64,000 nucleotides of DNA, from assembly GCA_913060705.1 (NCBI GenBank), contig CAJXTX010000003.1, forward strand, positions 40,493 through 104,492, in the 5' to 3' direction. Source of the DNA: an uncultured Bacteroidota bacterium. GTDB taxonomy: Bacteria; Bacteroidota; Bacteroidia; Flavobacteriales; Flavobacteriaceae. The notes under the pieces are model-generated. The model was not told the DNA's origin, made no database searches, and saw only the letters and a program-made list of their open reading frames with translations. Positions within the stretch are counted from its first letter, which is position 1; each line of letters begins with the position of its first letter. The position numbers were made by a program, and so were the translations under genes. Positions 51,827 through 61,230 of this stretch are shown here, piece by piece.

Positions 51827-52891
51827 ATGAAAATGACCATTGCCCTACTCGCCGGAGACGGAATCGGCCCCGAAGTAACTGCTGAAGCAGTGAAAGTAAG
51901 TAACGCCATTGCCGAAGTATACGGGCATGAAATTGAATGGCGCCCTGCCCTTACTGGAGCCGCTGCCATCGATGCCGTTGGAGACCCTTATCCGCCTGAA
52001 ACACATGAGGTGTGTGCCAGTTCTGATGCGGTGCTTTTTGGAGCGATCGGACTTCCGCGTTTTGACAACGATCCTTCGGCCAAGGTACGTCCTGAGCAAG
52101 GTCTATTGCGCATGCGAAAAATGTTGGGTCTTTACGCCAATGTGCGTCCGACCTTCGTGTTTGAATCACTCATTGAAAACAGCCCCTTAAAGCGCGATCG
52201 CATTGAGGGAACCGATTTAGTTTTTGTTCGCGAACTCACCGGAGGTATTTATTTCGGAGAGCGCGGACGTCAAGATAACGACAACACTGCATTCGATACC
52301 TGTACCTATACCCGCGACGAAATCGTTCGCTTAGCCCGTAAAGGATTTGAACTCGCCATGAGCAGAAGAAAACAGCTGTGTCTGGTAGACAAGGCAAATG
52401 TTCTTGAGACTTCACGTCTATGGCGCGAAACGGTTCAAAGTATGGAGAAAGAGTACCCAGAAGTCACCGTCAGCTACGAGCTTGTAGACGCCGTTGCGAT
52501 GCGCTTGATTCAATGGCCAAAAGCCTACGATGTACTCATTACAGAAAACCTTTTTGGAGACATTTTAACAGATGAGGCTTCGGTGATCTCAGGATCTATG
52601 GGGCTTATGCCATCTGCCTCTATCGGCTCTAAAGTGGCGCTCTATGAACCCATACACGGATCATTCCCACAGGCCACCGGCAAAAATATTGCCAACCCAT
52701 TGGCCACCATTCTTTCAGCGGCTATGTTGTTTGAAATGTCATTCGGATTGAAAGACGAAGCAGAACACATCCGCAAGGCCGTAAACCAATCCTTGGCCGC
52801 TATGGTGGTAACCGAAGATTTAGCCGGTTCTGGTAAAGCCTATGGTACCTCAGAAGTCGGAGACTACGTGGTCGCACAAATCAAGAAGTAG
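51827..52891 (+). CDS. leuB: 3-isopropylmalate dehydrogenase
   Basis: A 354-residue NAD+-dependent beta-decarboxylating dehydrogenase. Motifs: LLAGDGIGPEVTAEAVKV, RPEQGLLRMRKMLGLYANVR (substrate Arg residues), FVRELTGGIYFGERGRQ, DKANVLETSRLWRE and VLITENLFGDILTDEASVIS, then EPIHGSFPQATGKNIANP. Family-normal length. It follows the second synthase by 2 bp and ends the leu operon; a strong hairpin terminator lies 27 bp beyond. Confidence 0.97.
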   Translation: MKMTIALLAGDGIGPEVTAEAVKVSNAIAEVYGHEIEWRPALTGAAAIDAVGDPYPPETHEVCASSDAVLFGAIGLPRFDNDPSAKVRPEQGLLRMRKMLGLYANVRPTFVFESLIENSPLKRDRIEGTDLVFVRELTGGIYFGERGRQDNDNTAFDTCTYTRDEIVRLARKGFELAMSRRKQLCLVDKANVLETSRLWRETVQSMEKEYPEVTVSYELVDAVAMRLIQWPKAYDVLITENLFGDILTDEASVISGSMGLMPSASIGSKVALYEPIHGSFPQATGKNIANPLATILSAAMLFEMSFGLKDEAEHIRKAVNQSLAAMVVTEDLAGSGKAYGTSEVGDYVVAQIKK

Positions 52892-52918
52892 GCTTCTTTC
52901 ATAAACTTTTAGAAAAAC

Positions 52919-52946
52919 AAAGGGCGTCCAATGGACGCCCTTTTTT
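52919..52946. terminator. bidirectional intrinsic terminator between leuB and ilvC
   Basis: GGGCGTCC (52922-52929), loop AAT, GGACGCCC (52933-52940), then six T. Flanking A and T bases extend the stem to about 11 pairs (52919-52943). Read from the other strand the stem is followed by TTTGTTTTTC, so it can also stop transcripts of the ilv operon, which ends at 52978. Confidence 0.9.
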
Positions 52947-52977
52947 GACCTTATGATTGGATAGGTAAAAACAAAAA

Positions 52978-54444
52978 CTAAACTATCTTCTTCATTGCGG
53001 TCATTGCTGATCTGAGTGTAGCACCAACCTTTTCGATCGGATGGTTTCTCAGTTGAGCATTCACCTCTATCAGGGCCTTGTTGTCTACACCTTTTGATTC
53101 CGTTCCTTTACCAATAACAGCGGTGTCAATAGACTTCATGAAGTCTGCAAGCAACGGCTTACATGCGTGATCAAATAGGTAACATCCGTACTCAGCGGTG
53201 TCAGAGATCACACGGTTCATCTCGTATAGTTTCTTACGCGCAATCGTGTTGGCGATTAGCGGCGTTTCGTGAAGGGATTCGTAGTAAGCAGACTCCTCTT
53301 TGATACCGGCGTCTACCATGGTCTCAAATGCAAGTTCTACTCCGGCACGCACAAAGGCTACCATTAGAATTCCGTGATCAAAATACTCTTGTTCGTCGAT
53401 TGGAGCCGCGGTCGCTTCAGTCTTTTCGAAAGCGGTTTCGCCAGTGGCTGCTCTCCAGGTTAAGAGATTTTTATCGTCATTGGCCCAGTCTTCCATCATC
53501 GTCTTAGAGAAATGCCCAGACATGATATCGTCCATGTGTTTTTGGAAGAGCGGTGCCATGATTTCTTTAAGTTGTTCTGAAAGTTCAAACGCCTTTATCT
53601 TCGCGCTGTTTGACAAGCGATCCATCATGTGCGTGATTCCACCGTGCTTAAGGGCTTCGGTAATGGTCTCCCATCCGTACTGAATCAACTTAGCAGCATA
53701 TGCAGGTTCGATTCCTTTCTCAACCATTTTATCGAAGCATAAGATCGATCCGGTTTGAAGCACCCCACACAAGATGGTTTGCTCACCCATAAGATCTGAT
53801 TTCACCTCTGCAACGAATGAAGATTCAAGAACTCCGGCACGGTGTCCACCCGTAGCGACGGCATAGGCTTTGGCTTGTGCCAATCCTTTTCCTTCAGGAT
53901 CGTTCTCAGGATGCACTGCAATAAGGGTAGGTACCCCGAATCCTCTGCAGTACTCTTCTCTCACCTCTGATCCTGGACATTTTGGTGCAACCATGATTAC
54001 GGTCAAGTCCTTGCGAATCTCCATACCCTCTTCAACCATATTGAAACCGTGCGAATACGAAAGAGTAGCTCCTTTTTTCATGAGCGGCATGACCGCATTG
54101 ACCACAGGGGTGTGGTTCTTATCTGGTGTAAGGTTGATAACGACATCAGCTGTCGGAATCAATTCTTCATAGGTTCCTACCTTGAAATTATTTGAAGTGG
54201 CATTCTGATACGATGCGCGTTTTTCAGCGATGGCTGAATCGCGCAACGCGTAGCTGATAGAAAGTCCTGAATCGCGCATGTTTAGCCCCTGGTTCAGACC
54301 TTGAGCCCCACATCCTACAATCACAATAGACTTTCCTTCGAGTGCTGCCACCCCATCGGCAAATTCATCAGCGCCCATAAAGCGGCACTTACCGAGTTGA
54401 AGTAATTGTTCTCTTAACGATAGTTGATTGAAATAATTTGCCAT
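52978..54444 (-). CDS. ilvC: ketol-acid reductoisomerase, class II
   Basis: A 488-residue NADPH-dependent enzyme of valine and isoleucine synthesis (acetolactate to dihydroxyisovalerate). The N-terminal Rossmann domain has the cofactor loop [20 protein letters not shown] and [17 protein letters not shown]. The length of about 490 residues and the duplicated knotted C-terminal domain mark class II, as in E. coli. [29 protein letters not shown] and [16 protein letters not shown] are family motifs. Last gene of the ilv operon, 2 bp after ilvN. Confidence 0.97.
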   Translation of the reverse strand: MANYFNQLSLREQLLQLGKCRFMGADEFADGVAALEGKSIVIVGCGAQGLNQGLNMRDSGLSISYALRDSAIAEKRASYQNATSNNFKVGTYEELIPTADVVINLTPDKNHTPVVNAVMPLMKKGATLSYSHGFNMVEEGMEIRKDLTVIMVAPKCPGSEVREEYCRGFGVPTLIAVHPENDPEGKGLAQAKAYAVATGGHRAGVLESSFVAEVKSDLMGEQTILCGVLQTGSILCFDKMVEKGIEPAYAAKLIQYGWETITEALKHGGITHMMDRLSNSAKIKAFELSEQLKEIMAPLFQKHMDDIMSGHFSKTMMEDWANDDKNLLTWRAATGETAFEKTEATAAPIDEQEYFDHGILMVAFVRAGVELAFETMVDAGIKEESAYYESLHETPLIANTIARKKLYEMNRVISDTAEYGCYLFDHACKPLLADFMKSIDTAVIGKGTESKGVDNKALIEVNAQLRNHPIEKVGATLRSAMTAMKKIV

Positions 54445-54446
54445 AA

Positions 54447-54986
54447 TTAGGTTAGGTTTTCTTTAAACGAATTTAAGATTTCAGAGATACCCATCGGCGC
54501 TTTTGACACCGAAATACGCCCCGAACGAACAAATTGTAATAGTCCGAAAGGTGCAAGCTGCTCTCTTAGCTTATCGGTCTCGTGGCGAAATCCGGTTTTC
54601 TCAATAACGAAATACTCCGGAGCTACGGTCACGATACTCGCATGGCTCTCTTTGATATAGTTCTGAATTTGTCGCTCTTCAAAAAGGAAGTTGGTCTTCA
54701 CCTTGTACAGAGCGGTCTCTAAGAAAATAGTCTCTTCATCGGTATGGTAGAAGGCCTTGATGACATCTACTTGTTTCTCGATCTGTTGTACGAGCTTCTG
54801 AACCTGTGGCTCTGTGACTATCACCACAATGACAAACCTGAACACATCAGGAATCTCAGAGAGCGAGGTGGTCAAGCTTTCGATATTAATATGACGCTTT
54901 AGAAAAATCGCAGAGATGCGGTTCAACAAGCCCACATTATTCTCAGAGTAGATCGAAATCGTATAACGGGTAAGTTCTGTGCTCAT
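54447..54986 (-). CDS. ilvN: acetolactate synthase small (regulatory) subunit
   Basis: A 179-residue regulatory subunit with an N-terminal ACT domain ([40 protein letters not shown]) that binds valine for feedback control, and a C-terminal domain reaching [20 protein letters not shown]. Its ATG overlaps the ilvB stop by one base (TAATG), so large and small subunits are made together. The first 80 residues match the IlvN/IlvH pattern. Confidence 0.95.
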   Translation of the reverse strand: MSTELTRYTISIYSENNVGLLNRISAIFLKRHINIESLTTSLSEIPDVFRFVIVVIVTEPQVQKLVQQIEKQVDVIKAFYHTDEETIFLETALYKVKTNFLFEERQIQNYIKESHASIVTVAPEYFVIEKTGFRHETDKLREQLAPFGLLQFVRSGRISVSKAPMGISEILNSFKENLT

Positions 54987-56683
54987 TAGTTCAAGCGTAT
55001 TTCGGTTAAAGAAGCTCCTGTCGGGATCATCGGGAACACATTGTCTTCTTTCTCAACGACTACCTCTAAGAAGTAAGGGCCTTCAGTGGCTAACATCTCT
55101 TCTACGGCACCGGCCAAATCTTCTCTATCGGTGACTTTTTTTGCAGGGATATGATACCCCTTGGCGATGGTCACAAAATCAGGATTAGTCATTTCAGTTG
55201 ACGCATAACGCTTGTCAAAGAAGAGCTGCTGCCATTGGCGTACCATCCCTAAGAAGTTGTTGTTCAACACGACGATCTTTACCCCCACTCCGGTCTGAAA
55301 GATGGTTCCAAGTTCTTGAATGGTCATCTGGTATCCACCGTCACCAATCACAGCCACTACGTGGCGATCAGGCGCACCCATTTTGGCTCCGATAGCGGCC
55401 GGAAGGGCAAAGCCCATGGTTCCTAATCCGCCCGAAGTAACGTTACTTTTTGAGCGCACAAAGCTCGCATAACGGCAAGCGACCATTTGATGTTGTCCGA
55501 CATCGGTAACGATAACCGCGTCTGATTTGCTGGCCTTGTTGATCTCAACCATCACCTCACCCATGGTGAGTCCTTCTTTTGAAGGCTTCAAGTCTTTTTC
55601 TATAACAGCCTCGTATTCTTTGGCGTACAATTCGTCGAATCGCGCCATCCAAGTATCAAGTTTCTTCGTTTCAATCAGTGGCGTAAGCGCCTCAAGGCTT
55701 TCTTTACAGTTGGCCAAAACCGGATAGTCAGCGTGAACGTTCTTGTTAATTTCTGCCGGATCGATCTCGAGATGAACCACCTTAGCCTGCTTTGCGTAGG
55801 CGTCTAGGCGTCCGGTTACACGATCGTCAAAACGCATCCCAATCGCGATCAACACGTCGCATTCTTGAGTGAGCAAGTTCGGTGCATAATTTCCGTGCAT
55901 ACCGACCATCCCTTTGTTCAGCGGGTGATCTGTTTCTAGAGCAGATAGTCCTAGAATAGTCCAAACAGCCGGAATTTGGGTCTTCTCTACAAAGGCCTTG
56001 AAAGCGGCTTCAGCCTCTCCCAAAATGACTCCTTGACCCCAAACAATCAAAGGTTTTTTGGCTCCATTGATCGCTGCAGCTGCAGCTTCGACCTGTGCCT
56101 GGTCAAGCTTAGGAACCGCTCTGTAACTGCGCACACCGGTGCACTTTTTATAACTGTAGTCAAAGGTCGCGAACTGCGCGTCTTTGGTAATATCGATAAG
56201 AACAGGCCCTGGTCTACCCGAGCGGGCGATGTAGAAAGCCTTAGCCATGATTTCAGGAATCTCTTCAGCACGCGTGATCTGGTAGTTCCATTTGGTGACC
56301 GGAGTAGAAATCCCGATGATGTCGGTTTCTTGAAAGGCGTCAGAGCCCAAAAGATGAGCAGCTACCTGGCCTGTAATACATACAAGCGGAGTAGAATCGA
56401 TTTGGGCGTCGGCGATACCCGTAATCAAATTGGTAGCACCGGGCCCCGAAGTAGCGACCGCTACCCCCACCTTTCCGGAGGTACGTGCATACCCCTGAGC
56501 GGCATGTGTGGCCCCTTGCTCGTGACGTGTAAGCACGTGGTTGAGCTGGTCTTGAAATTTGTACAACTCGTCGTAAACCGGCATAATGGCTCCTCCCGGA
56601 TAACCATAAATGAGGTCAACTCCTTCTGCAAGAAGACAGCGAATGACTGCTTCAGCGCCGCTGATGTGTAGTTTTTCTGACAT
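54986..56683 (-). CDS. ilvB: acetolactate synthase large (catalytic) subunit
   Basis: A 565-residue ThDP-dependent enzyme that condenses two pyruvates to acetolactate, or pyruvate with 2-oxobutyrate to acetohydroxybutyrate. The activating Glu lies in YGYPGGAIMPVYDELYKF and TRHEQGATHAAQGYARTSGK. PGATNLITGIADAQIDSTPL, the FAD region KVVHLEIDPAEINKN and the ThDP/Mg motif GDGGYQMTIQELGTI...NNNFLGMVRQWQ are all present. Spaced 2 bp after ilvD. Complete. Confidence 0.97.
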   Translation of the reverse strand: MSEKLHISGAEAVIRCLLAEGVDLIYGYPGGAIMPVYDELYKFQDQLNHVLTRHEQGATHAAQGYARTSGKVGVAVATSGPGATNLITGIADAQIDSTPLVCITGQVAAHLLGSDAFQETDIIGISTPVTKWNYQITRAEEIPEIMAKAFYIARSGRPGPVLIDITKDAQFATFDYSYKKCTGVRSYRAVPKLDQAQVEAAAAAINGAKKPLIVWGQGVILGEAEAAFKAFVEKTQIPAVWTILGLSALETDHPLNKGMVGMHGNYAPNLLTQECDVLIAIGMRFDDRVTGRLDAYAKQAKVVHLEIDPAEINKNVHADYPVLANCKESLEALTPLIETKKLDTWMARFDELYAKEYEAVIEKDLKPSKEGLTMGEVMVEINKASKSDAVIVTDVGQHQMVACRYASFVRSKSNVTSGGLGTMGFALPAAIGAKMGAPDRHVVAVIGDGGYQMTIQELGTIFQTGVGVKIVVLNNNFLGMVRQWQQLFFDKRYASTEMTNPDFVTIAKGYHIPAKKVTDREDLAGAVEEMLATEGPYFLEVVVEKEDNVFPMIPTGASLTEIRLN

Positions 56684-56685
56684 GA

Positions 56686-58365
56686 CTAAAGATCAGTCAC
56701 ACAACCCTTAGAGGCTGTTGAGACATTTTTAATGTATTTGTAGAGCGCACCGCTCTTAAACTTGTATTCAGGCTGCGTCCATTTCTGGGCGCGTGCTTTC
56801 ATTTCATCGTCGCTGATGTGCAACGTGAGCGTATTGGTTTCGGCGTTGATTTCAATAATGTCGCCATTCTCCACTAGGGCGATAGGACCTCCTTCTTGAG
56901 CCTCAGGCACGATATGCCCCACTACGAATCCGTGCGTTCCTCCTGAAAATCTTCCGTCAGTGATTAACGCAACGTCTTTTCCTAAACCTGCTCCCATAAT
57001 GGCAGCGGTAGGCTTGAGCATCTCAGGCATTCCCGGTCCACCTTTAGGGCCCTCGTAACGGATAACCACCACTTCACCGGGCTTCACTTCTCCGTTTCTA
57101 ATACCATCGTTCGCAGCGTATTCTCCTTCGAAAACCCGGGCTGGCCCTTTAAACTCTAACCCCTCTTTTCCGGTAATCTTAGCTACAGATCCTTCTGGAG
57201 CAAGGTTTCCTTTGAGAATACGAATATGCCCTGTCGCTTTAATTGGCGCGTCGAGCGGATAAATGATCTTTTGGTCGGCTTTCAAACCTTCTATTTCTGC
57301 GAGGTTCTCAGCGATCGTTTTTCCGGTTACTGTCATACAGTCTCCGTGAAGCATGTCATTCTCAAGCATGAACTTAAGCACCGCTGGTACACCTCCAACA
57401 CGATGCAGGTCTTCCATGAGGTATTTTCCTGAAGGCTTGAGGTCGGCTAAAAACGGCGTGCGGTCCATTAATTCTTGAAAGTCGTCGATCGTAAAATCTA
57501 TTTCTGCTGTTTTCGCAATGGCTAAAAAGTGAAGCACTGCATTCGTTGAGCCTCCTAAAACAGCAATCAATCGAATTGCATTCTCAAGAGACTTGCGGGT
57601 CACAATATCTTTCGGCTTTAAATCGCGTTCAAGCAAGAGCTTCATCGCGGCCCCGAGCTTGAAACACTCGTCAAGTTTGTCTTGACTGGTTGCCGGATTC
57701 GATGAGTTATAGGGCAAGGCCATTCCTAATGCCTCAATCGCAGAGGCCATAGTGTTTGCCGTGTACATCCCTCCGCAAGCACCTGCACCAGGGCACGCAT
57801 TTTCGACCACGGCATTGAATTCGGCTTCGTCAATCTTACCGGCGACTTTTTCTCCCCAAGCTTCAAAAGCCGAAACCACGTCTAATTTTTTATTCTTGTG
57901 ACATCCAGGAGCAATCGTACCTCCGTACACCATGATGCTTGGGCGATTCAAACGCAACATAGCCATCAGCGCTCCGGGCATATTCTTATCGCACCCTACT
58001 ACTGGAACCACGGCATCGTACGACATCGCTTGCACTACGGTTTCTATTGAATCGGCGATGATGTCTCTAGAAGGCAATGAAAAACGCATTCCTGGAGTTC
58101 CCATAGAAATTCCATCACTCACCCCGATCGTGTTGAAGATGAGTCCTACCATATCAGAGGCCATCACACCTTTCTTGATATCAACCGAAAGATCGTTCAA
58201 GTGCATGTTACAAGGATTTCCTTCGTAACCGGTACTCGCAATTCCTACAAACGGTTTTTTGAAGTCTTCTTTGGTCAGTCCAATCGCATGCAGCATGGCT
58301 TGAGCAGCTGGCTGAGTCGGATCTTGGCTAACGGCCTTACTGTATTTATTTAAGGTGTTACTCAT
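56686..58365 (-). CDS. ilvD: dihydroxy-acid dehydratase
   Basis: A 559-residue Fe-S dehydratase that converts dihydroxy acids to 2-oxo acids in valine/isoleucine synthesis. Cluster and metal ligands: Cys in [12 protein letters not shown], Cys in [16 protein letters not shown] and Cys in [37 protein letters not shown] near the C-terminus is the family signature. The frame is open from 58449, but ATG 58365 ([12 protein letters not shown]) matches the usual N-terminus. First gene of the ilv operon, with a 216-bp upstream region that contains no gene. Confidence 0.96.
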   Translation of the reverse strand: MSNTLNKYSKAVSQDPTQPAAQAMLHAIGLTKEDFKKPFVGIASTGYEGNPCNMHLNDLSVDIKKGVMASDMVGLIFNTIGVSDGISMGTPGMRFSLPSRDIIADSIETVVQAMSYDAVVPVVGCDKNMPGALMAMLRLNRPSIMVYGGTIAPGCHKNKKLDVVSAFEAWGEKVAGKIDEAEFNAVVENACPGAGACGGMYTANTMASAIEALGMALPYNSSNPATSQDKLDECFKLGAAMKLLLERDLKPKDIVTRKSLENAIRLIAVLGGSTNAVLHFLAIAKTAEIDFTIDDFQELMDRTPFLADLKPSGKYLMEDLHRVGGVPAVLKFMLENDMLHGDCMTVTGKTIAENLAEIEGLKADQKIIYPLDAPIKATGHIRILKGNLAPEGSVAKITGKEGLEFKGPARVFEGEYAANDGIRNGEVKPGEVVVIRYEGPKGGPGMPEMLKPTAAIMGAGLGKDVALITDGRFSGGTHGFVVGHIVPEAQEGGPIALVENGDIIEINAETNTLTLHISDDEMKARAQKWTQPEYKFKSGALYKYIKNVSTASKGCVTDL

Positions 58366-58472
58366 GTGTTTCAAAGGGTGATTTACAACGAAAATACCGC
58401 CGGATTTTTCAGCGTTCGCATAGGGTTTGAAAACAAATATTATGTTCAACTAGTTTTTTAATATATAAAATG

Positions 58473-58483
58473 TTGATTATCAA
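58473..58483. repeat. AT-rich palindrome between ilvD and the secreted PIG-L gene
   Basis: TTGATTATCAA is a perfect 5-1-5 inverted repeat, about 107 bp before ilvD and 98 bp before the plus-strand ATG at 58582. A TATTTTTG -7-like box (minus strand, 58512-58519) lies beyond it, so it would fall in the ilvD leader or act as an operator. It is short and in AT-rich DNA. Confidence 0.3.
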
Positions 58484-58568
58484 TATTTTGATAGGTTTTT
58501 TTAGTTATGTTCAAAAATATCCGATGCATTAAAATTTTGGTCCGAAGGTCCTTAAAACAAAGAGTTTA

Positions 58569-58576
58569 TATCTTTA
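58569..58576 (+). promoter_or_regulatory. candidate -7 element directly abutting the PIG-L start (leaderless)
   Basis: TATCTTTA, then ATCCT, then ATG at 58582. Same five-base gap as the boxes at 8168 and 39143. A TTTG at 58536-58539 is 29 bases upstream, too far for the standard -33 spacing. Confidence 0.35.
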
Positions 58577-58581
58577 ATCCT

Positions 58582-59469
58582 ATGAAACTGCACCGACAAT
58601 TTTTTCTTCTTTTAGCTTTAAGTCCTCTTTTCTTTTTTGCTCAAACGACACGAGTCTTTGTTGCAGCGCACCAAGACGATTGGCAACTCTTTATGGGAAC
58701 CAAGGTGTTTGAAAGTGCTCAAAATCCTTCTGATCGTACTGTACTTCTCCATCTTACGGCCGGTGACGCAGGGCATAAAATGGGCAATGACAGCTATTTT
58801 AGAGCGCGTGAAGCTTCTGCCCTGGCAGCAGCGCGTTTCGCAGTTAACGCCAACACCACTGGAGCCTTTTACGGGGATGAAATGAAGCGCGAATGGCTTC
58901 AAATCAACGGGCATTTACTATTGAAATACACCTATAAGCAGCTATCGGTTTACTTCATGCGTTTACCCGACGGAAACGGTGACGGGTCTGGTTTTGAGGC
59001 AAACGAAAACAAGAGTCTAGAAAAATTATTTAAGCGTCAAGTCATTGATTTCAGCACTATTGACGGGCAATCGACCTACAGTAACAAAGAAGATCTGGTA
59101 GGAACACTTAAAGCCTTATTGACCGAACTCAAGCAAAAACAACCTCTCGAATTACACTTAACCGATACCGATGCCGAGCGAAATCCGGGCGATCACTCTG
59201 ATCATCGCGTAGCCTCATTATTCGCCCAAGAGGCAAGTAAAGGATTCGAAAACACGAGCCTTCATTTCTACACGGGGTACCACATGAAATCCCTTGAACC
59301 CAACCTCACAGCAGACGAGATAAAGATCAAGAGTGCCATGTGGGGAGTGAGTACTGCGACACTTGCCGATCACCGTCATTACAGTAGCTGGGACAGCCTA
59401 CACAATGCTTATCTAGACCGCGAATACGTTCGCGTCAAAGGCAACCCTTCTAGTAACTCTCAGCGCTAA
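58582..59469 (+). CDS. PIG-L (LmbE-like) deacetylase, exported
   Basis: A 295-residue zinc-dependent N-deacetylase-fold protein with a signal peptide (MKLHRQFFLLLALSPLFFFAQ). The zinc motif reads VFVAAHQDDWQLFMG (H30, D32, D33; most members have HPDDE) and the second histidine motif is PGDHSDHRVAS. GDAGHKMGNDSYFRAREASA after it matches the family loop. Unlike the cytoplasmic PIG-L domain fused to NagB, this one is secreted and would deacetylate extracytoplasmic GlcNAc-type or other N-acyl compounds. ATG 58582 is chosen for the leader; the frame reaches back to 58507. Its end overlaps the convergent peptidase by 20 bases. Confidence 0.85.
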   Translation: MKLHRQFFLLLALSPLFFFAQTTRVFVAAHQDDWQLFMGTKVFESAQNPSDRTVLLHLTAGDAGHKMGNDSYFRAREASALAAARFAVNANTTGAFYGDEMKREWLQINGHLLLKYTYKQLSVYFMRLPDGNGDGSGFEANENKSLEKLFKRQVIDFSTIDGQSTYSNKEDLVGTLKALLTELKQKQPLELHLTDTDAERNPGDHSDHRVASLFAQEASKGFENTSLHFYTGYHMKSLEPNLTADEIKIKSAMWGVSTATLADHRHYSSWDSLHNAYLDREYVRVKGNPSSNSQR

Positions 59470-60994
59470 GCACTGCAATCAGTGTTCGCAGTCCGTCTTT
59501 TAGGTTTTGAACGCGCAAGTTCTCGTTCGGGCTGTGCTGATTATTGTCTGCATTCACTGTAGGAATGGTAACCGCGTCAATCCCAAGGCCATCTACAAAA
59601 GGAGAAATTGGGATCGATCCGCCTGACATGCGCACAGAAACCAAAGACTCGTCGAACGAACGTTTCATAATCTCTGACAGCCAAACTGAAACCTCTGAAT
59701 CAAAGGGTGTTCTAAAAGCTTGATACGAGATGCTCGATTGCATGCGGATGAGCTTTGAATGCTGAGCACGTTCTTCATCAGTGGGTGCACGATCGTCTAA
59801 AACCACAAAACCTTGCGCCTCTAAATGTGATCGCACCAATGCGATAAGGCGATCCGGGTCGACTTCAGGCACCAGACGAATATCTATTTCGGCAAGGGCA
59901 GTCGCGGGCACGATGGTACGAACCTCGGCCCCAACCCAGGCAGAACGCAACCCTCTGATATTTAAAGACGGATATTGAATACTCTCTTGATACGAGCCTC
60001 CTACCGCATCTGGTCTGGCGATTCCGAGGCGCTGCTGAATGGCCTCTTCGTCATCAGGTACAGCCTCGAGTAGTGCCTTCTCTTCTGCCGTGATATTGAT
60101 GTTGTCGTAGAACCCTTTTATCAGCACGCGTCCGCGTTCGTCTTTCATTGAAGCCAAGGCCTGTGCAAGCATAAGGGCCGGATTTGGAGCGTAATTTCCG
60201 TAATGTCCGCTGTGCTGAGCGAGCTTCGGACCAAAGGTTTCTAGCGTAACCGTCGCGATCCCACGTGCACCAAAGGTGAGCGTCGGAAGATTGCTTACGT
60301 GCCGTGGCCCGTCGAAGATGAGCATGGCATCTGCCGTGAGCTTGTCTTTATACAGCGTGACCGCCTCTGGCAGTGAAGGTGAACCCTGTTCTTCTTCGAA
60401 ATCAACGATCATCTTGATGCTGTATTCTGGGAGTTTCTTGACTGAAGTCAACGCATCCCAGGCAGCCAAGAACATGGCGAGCGGCCCTTTATCGTCAGAA
60501 GTTGAGCGGCCAAAGAAGCGCAAGTCTGGATCATAGTTTTCGCTCAAATCACTCCACGCTACTGTGGCATATCCGCCTTCAGCTGTAGGCTTTTTAAGCA
60601 CCACCTCGTACGGGTCAGGTTGCAACCATTTTGAAAGGTCTACCGCTTGCCCGTCTACATGCAGATAAGTGAGCAAAGTGCGCTTGGCTCGTTTCGGCTC
60701 GTAGGTAGCAAGCATGAGCGGAATGCCAGAGGTTTCAAGCATTTCAATCGAAAATCCGCGGTCTGAAAATACGCGCTGGGCATAAGCGATATTTGCCTCA
60801 ACGTGCTCGGGAATGGCTGCGTCGTTCTTGACCGCAATCATTTCTTTAAGCAATTCAGCAGAATGCAAGAAATAGGTTTCTGTTAGTTGGTCAAGCTGCT
60901 TGTCTGACAATCGTTGCGCTTGAACCAAAGGGCTATAAATAGAAAAGGCCGCAATGAACACGGCGCTTTTCAAAAAAGATGATGATAAACTCAT
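59450..60994 (-). CDS. M20-family dipeptidase/peptidase, exported
   Basis: A 514-residue di-zinc peptidase of the M20/M28 clan with a signal peptide (residues 1-26, SIYSPLVQAQ). Metal motifs: LLTYLHVDGQAVDL (HxD), RSTSDDKGPLAMFLAAW (bridging Asp), IVDFEEEQGSPSLPEAV (catalytic and metal Glu), IFDGPRHVSN and the C-terminal His in ADNNQHSPNENLRV. A dimerisation domain of about 120 residues sits between. Probably cleaves dipeptides or N-acyl amino acids in the periplasm. Its start overlaps the small zinc-ribbon stop (ATGA), so the two genes are translationally coupled. Confidence 0.9.
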   Translation of the reverse strand: MSLSSSFLKSAVFIAAFSIYSPLVQAQRLSDKQLDQLTETYFLHSAELLKEMIAVKNDAAIPEHVEANIAYAQRVFSDRGFSIEMLETSGIPLMLATYEPKRAKRTLLTYLHVDGQAVDLSKWLQPDPYEVVLKKPTAEGGYATVAWSDLSENYDPDLRFFGRSTSDDKGPLAMFLAAWDALTSVKKLPEYSIKMIVDFEEEQGSPSLPEAVTLYKDKLTADAMLIFDGPRHVSNLPTLTFGARGIATVTLETFGPKLAQHSGHYGNYAPNPALMLAQALASMKDERGRVLIKGFYDNINITAEEKALLEAVPDDEEAIQQRLGIARPDAVGGSYQESIQYPSLNIRGLRSAWVGAEVRTIVPATALAEIDIRLVPEVDPDRLIALVRSHLEAQGFVVLDDRAPTDEERAQHSKLIRMQSSISYQAFRTPFDSEVSVWLSEIMKRSFDESLVSVRMSGGSIPISPFVDGLGIDAVTIPTVNADNNQHSPNENLRVQNLKDGLRTLIAVLSAESY

Positions 60995-61182
60995 AGGGTA
61001 CAGCTCATATCAGCACCGCAGCACTGAGGTGATTTTATTTTTCCTTCACATGAAGGGCAAAAAGAAATTTGAACCTCATCTCCTGAATCAAGAGTGAGCG
61101 TTCCGTTTTCTAAAGGAACATCGCATTTTGCGCAGGTGGCGTTCACCGCCATTCCGCAACTATCACAGGTATACGTAGCCAT
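60991..61182 (-). CDS. small zinc-ribbon protein
   Basis: A 63-residue cysteine-rich protein with four paired-cysteine groups: YTCDSCGM, ATCAKCDVP, SFCPSCEGK and QCCGADMSC, so it probably binds one or two zinc ions. The first 25 residues form a ribbon, GTLTLDSGDEVQISF a short beta hairpin. No leader. ATG 61182 is preferred over an upstream in-frame ATG at 61230 that adds a basic stretch. It ends in an ATGA overlap with the downstream M20 peptidase gene. Function unknown; a metal-handling or regulatory partner of the peptidase is possible. Confidence 0.78.
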   Translation of the reverse strand: MATYTCDSCGMAVNATCAKCDVPLENGTLTLDSGDEVQISFCPSCEGKIKSPQCCGADMSCTL

Positions 61183-61230
61183 AGCATTTATTTTTTTAGA
61201 TTTAAGATTCAATATACAAAGAAGCCTCAT

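Noticed and set aside
55976..56671. 231-codon open frame on the plus strand opposite ilvB
   Set aside because: It is antisense to a certain ilvB gene and its translation shows no family motif; a by-product of codon bias.
58366..58449. Upstream extension of ilvD
   Set aside because: Residues before [12 protein letters not shown] do not look like the family N-terminus, which begins at about this Met.
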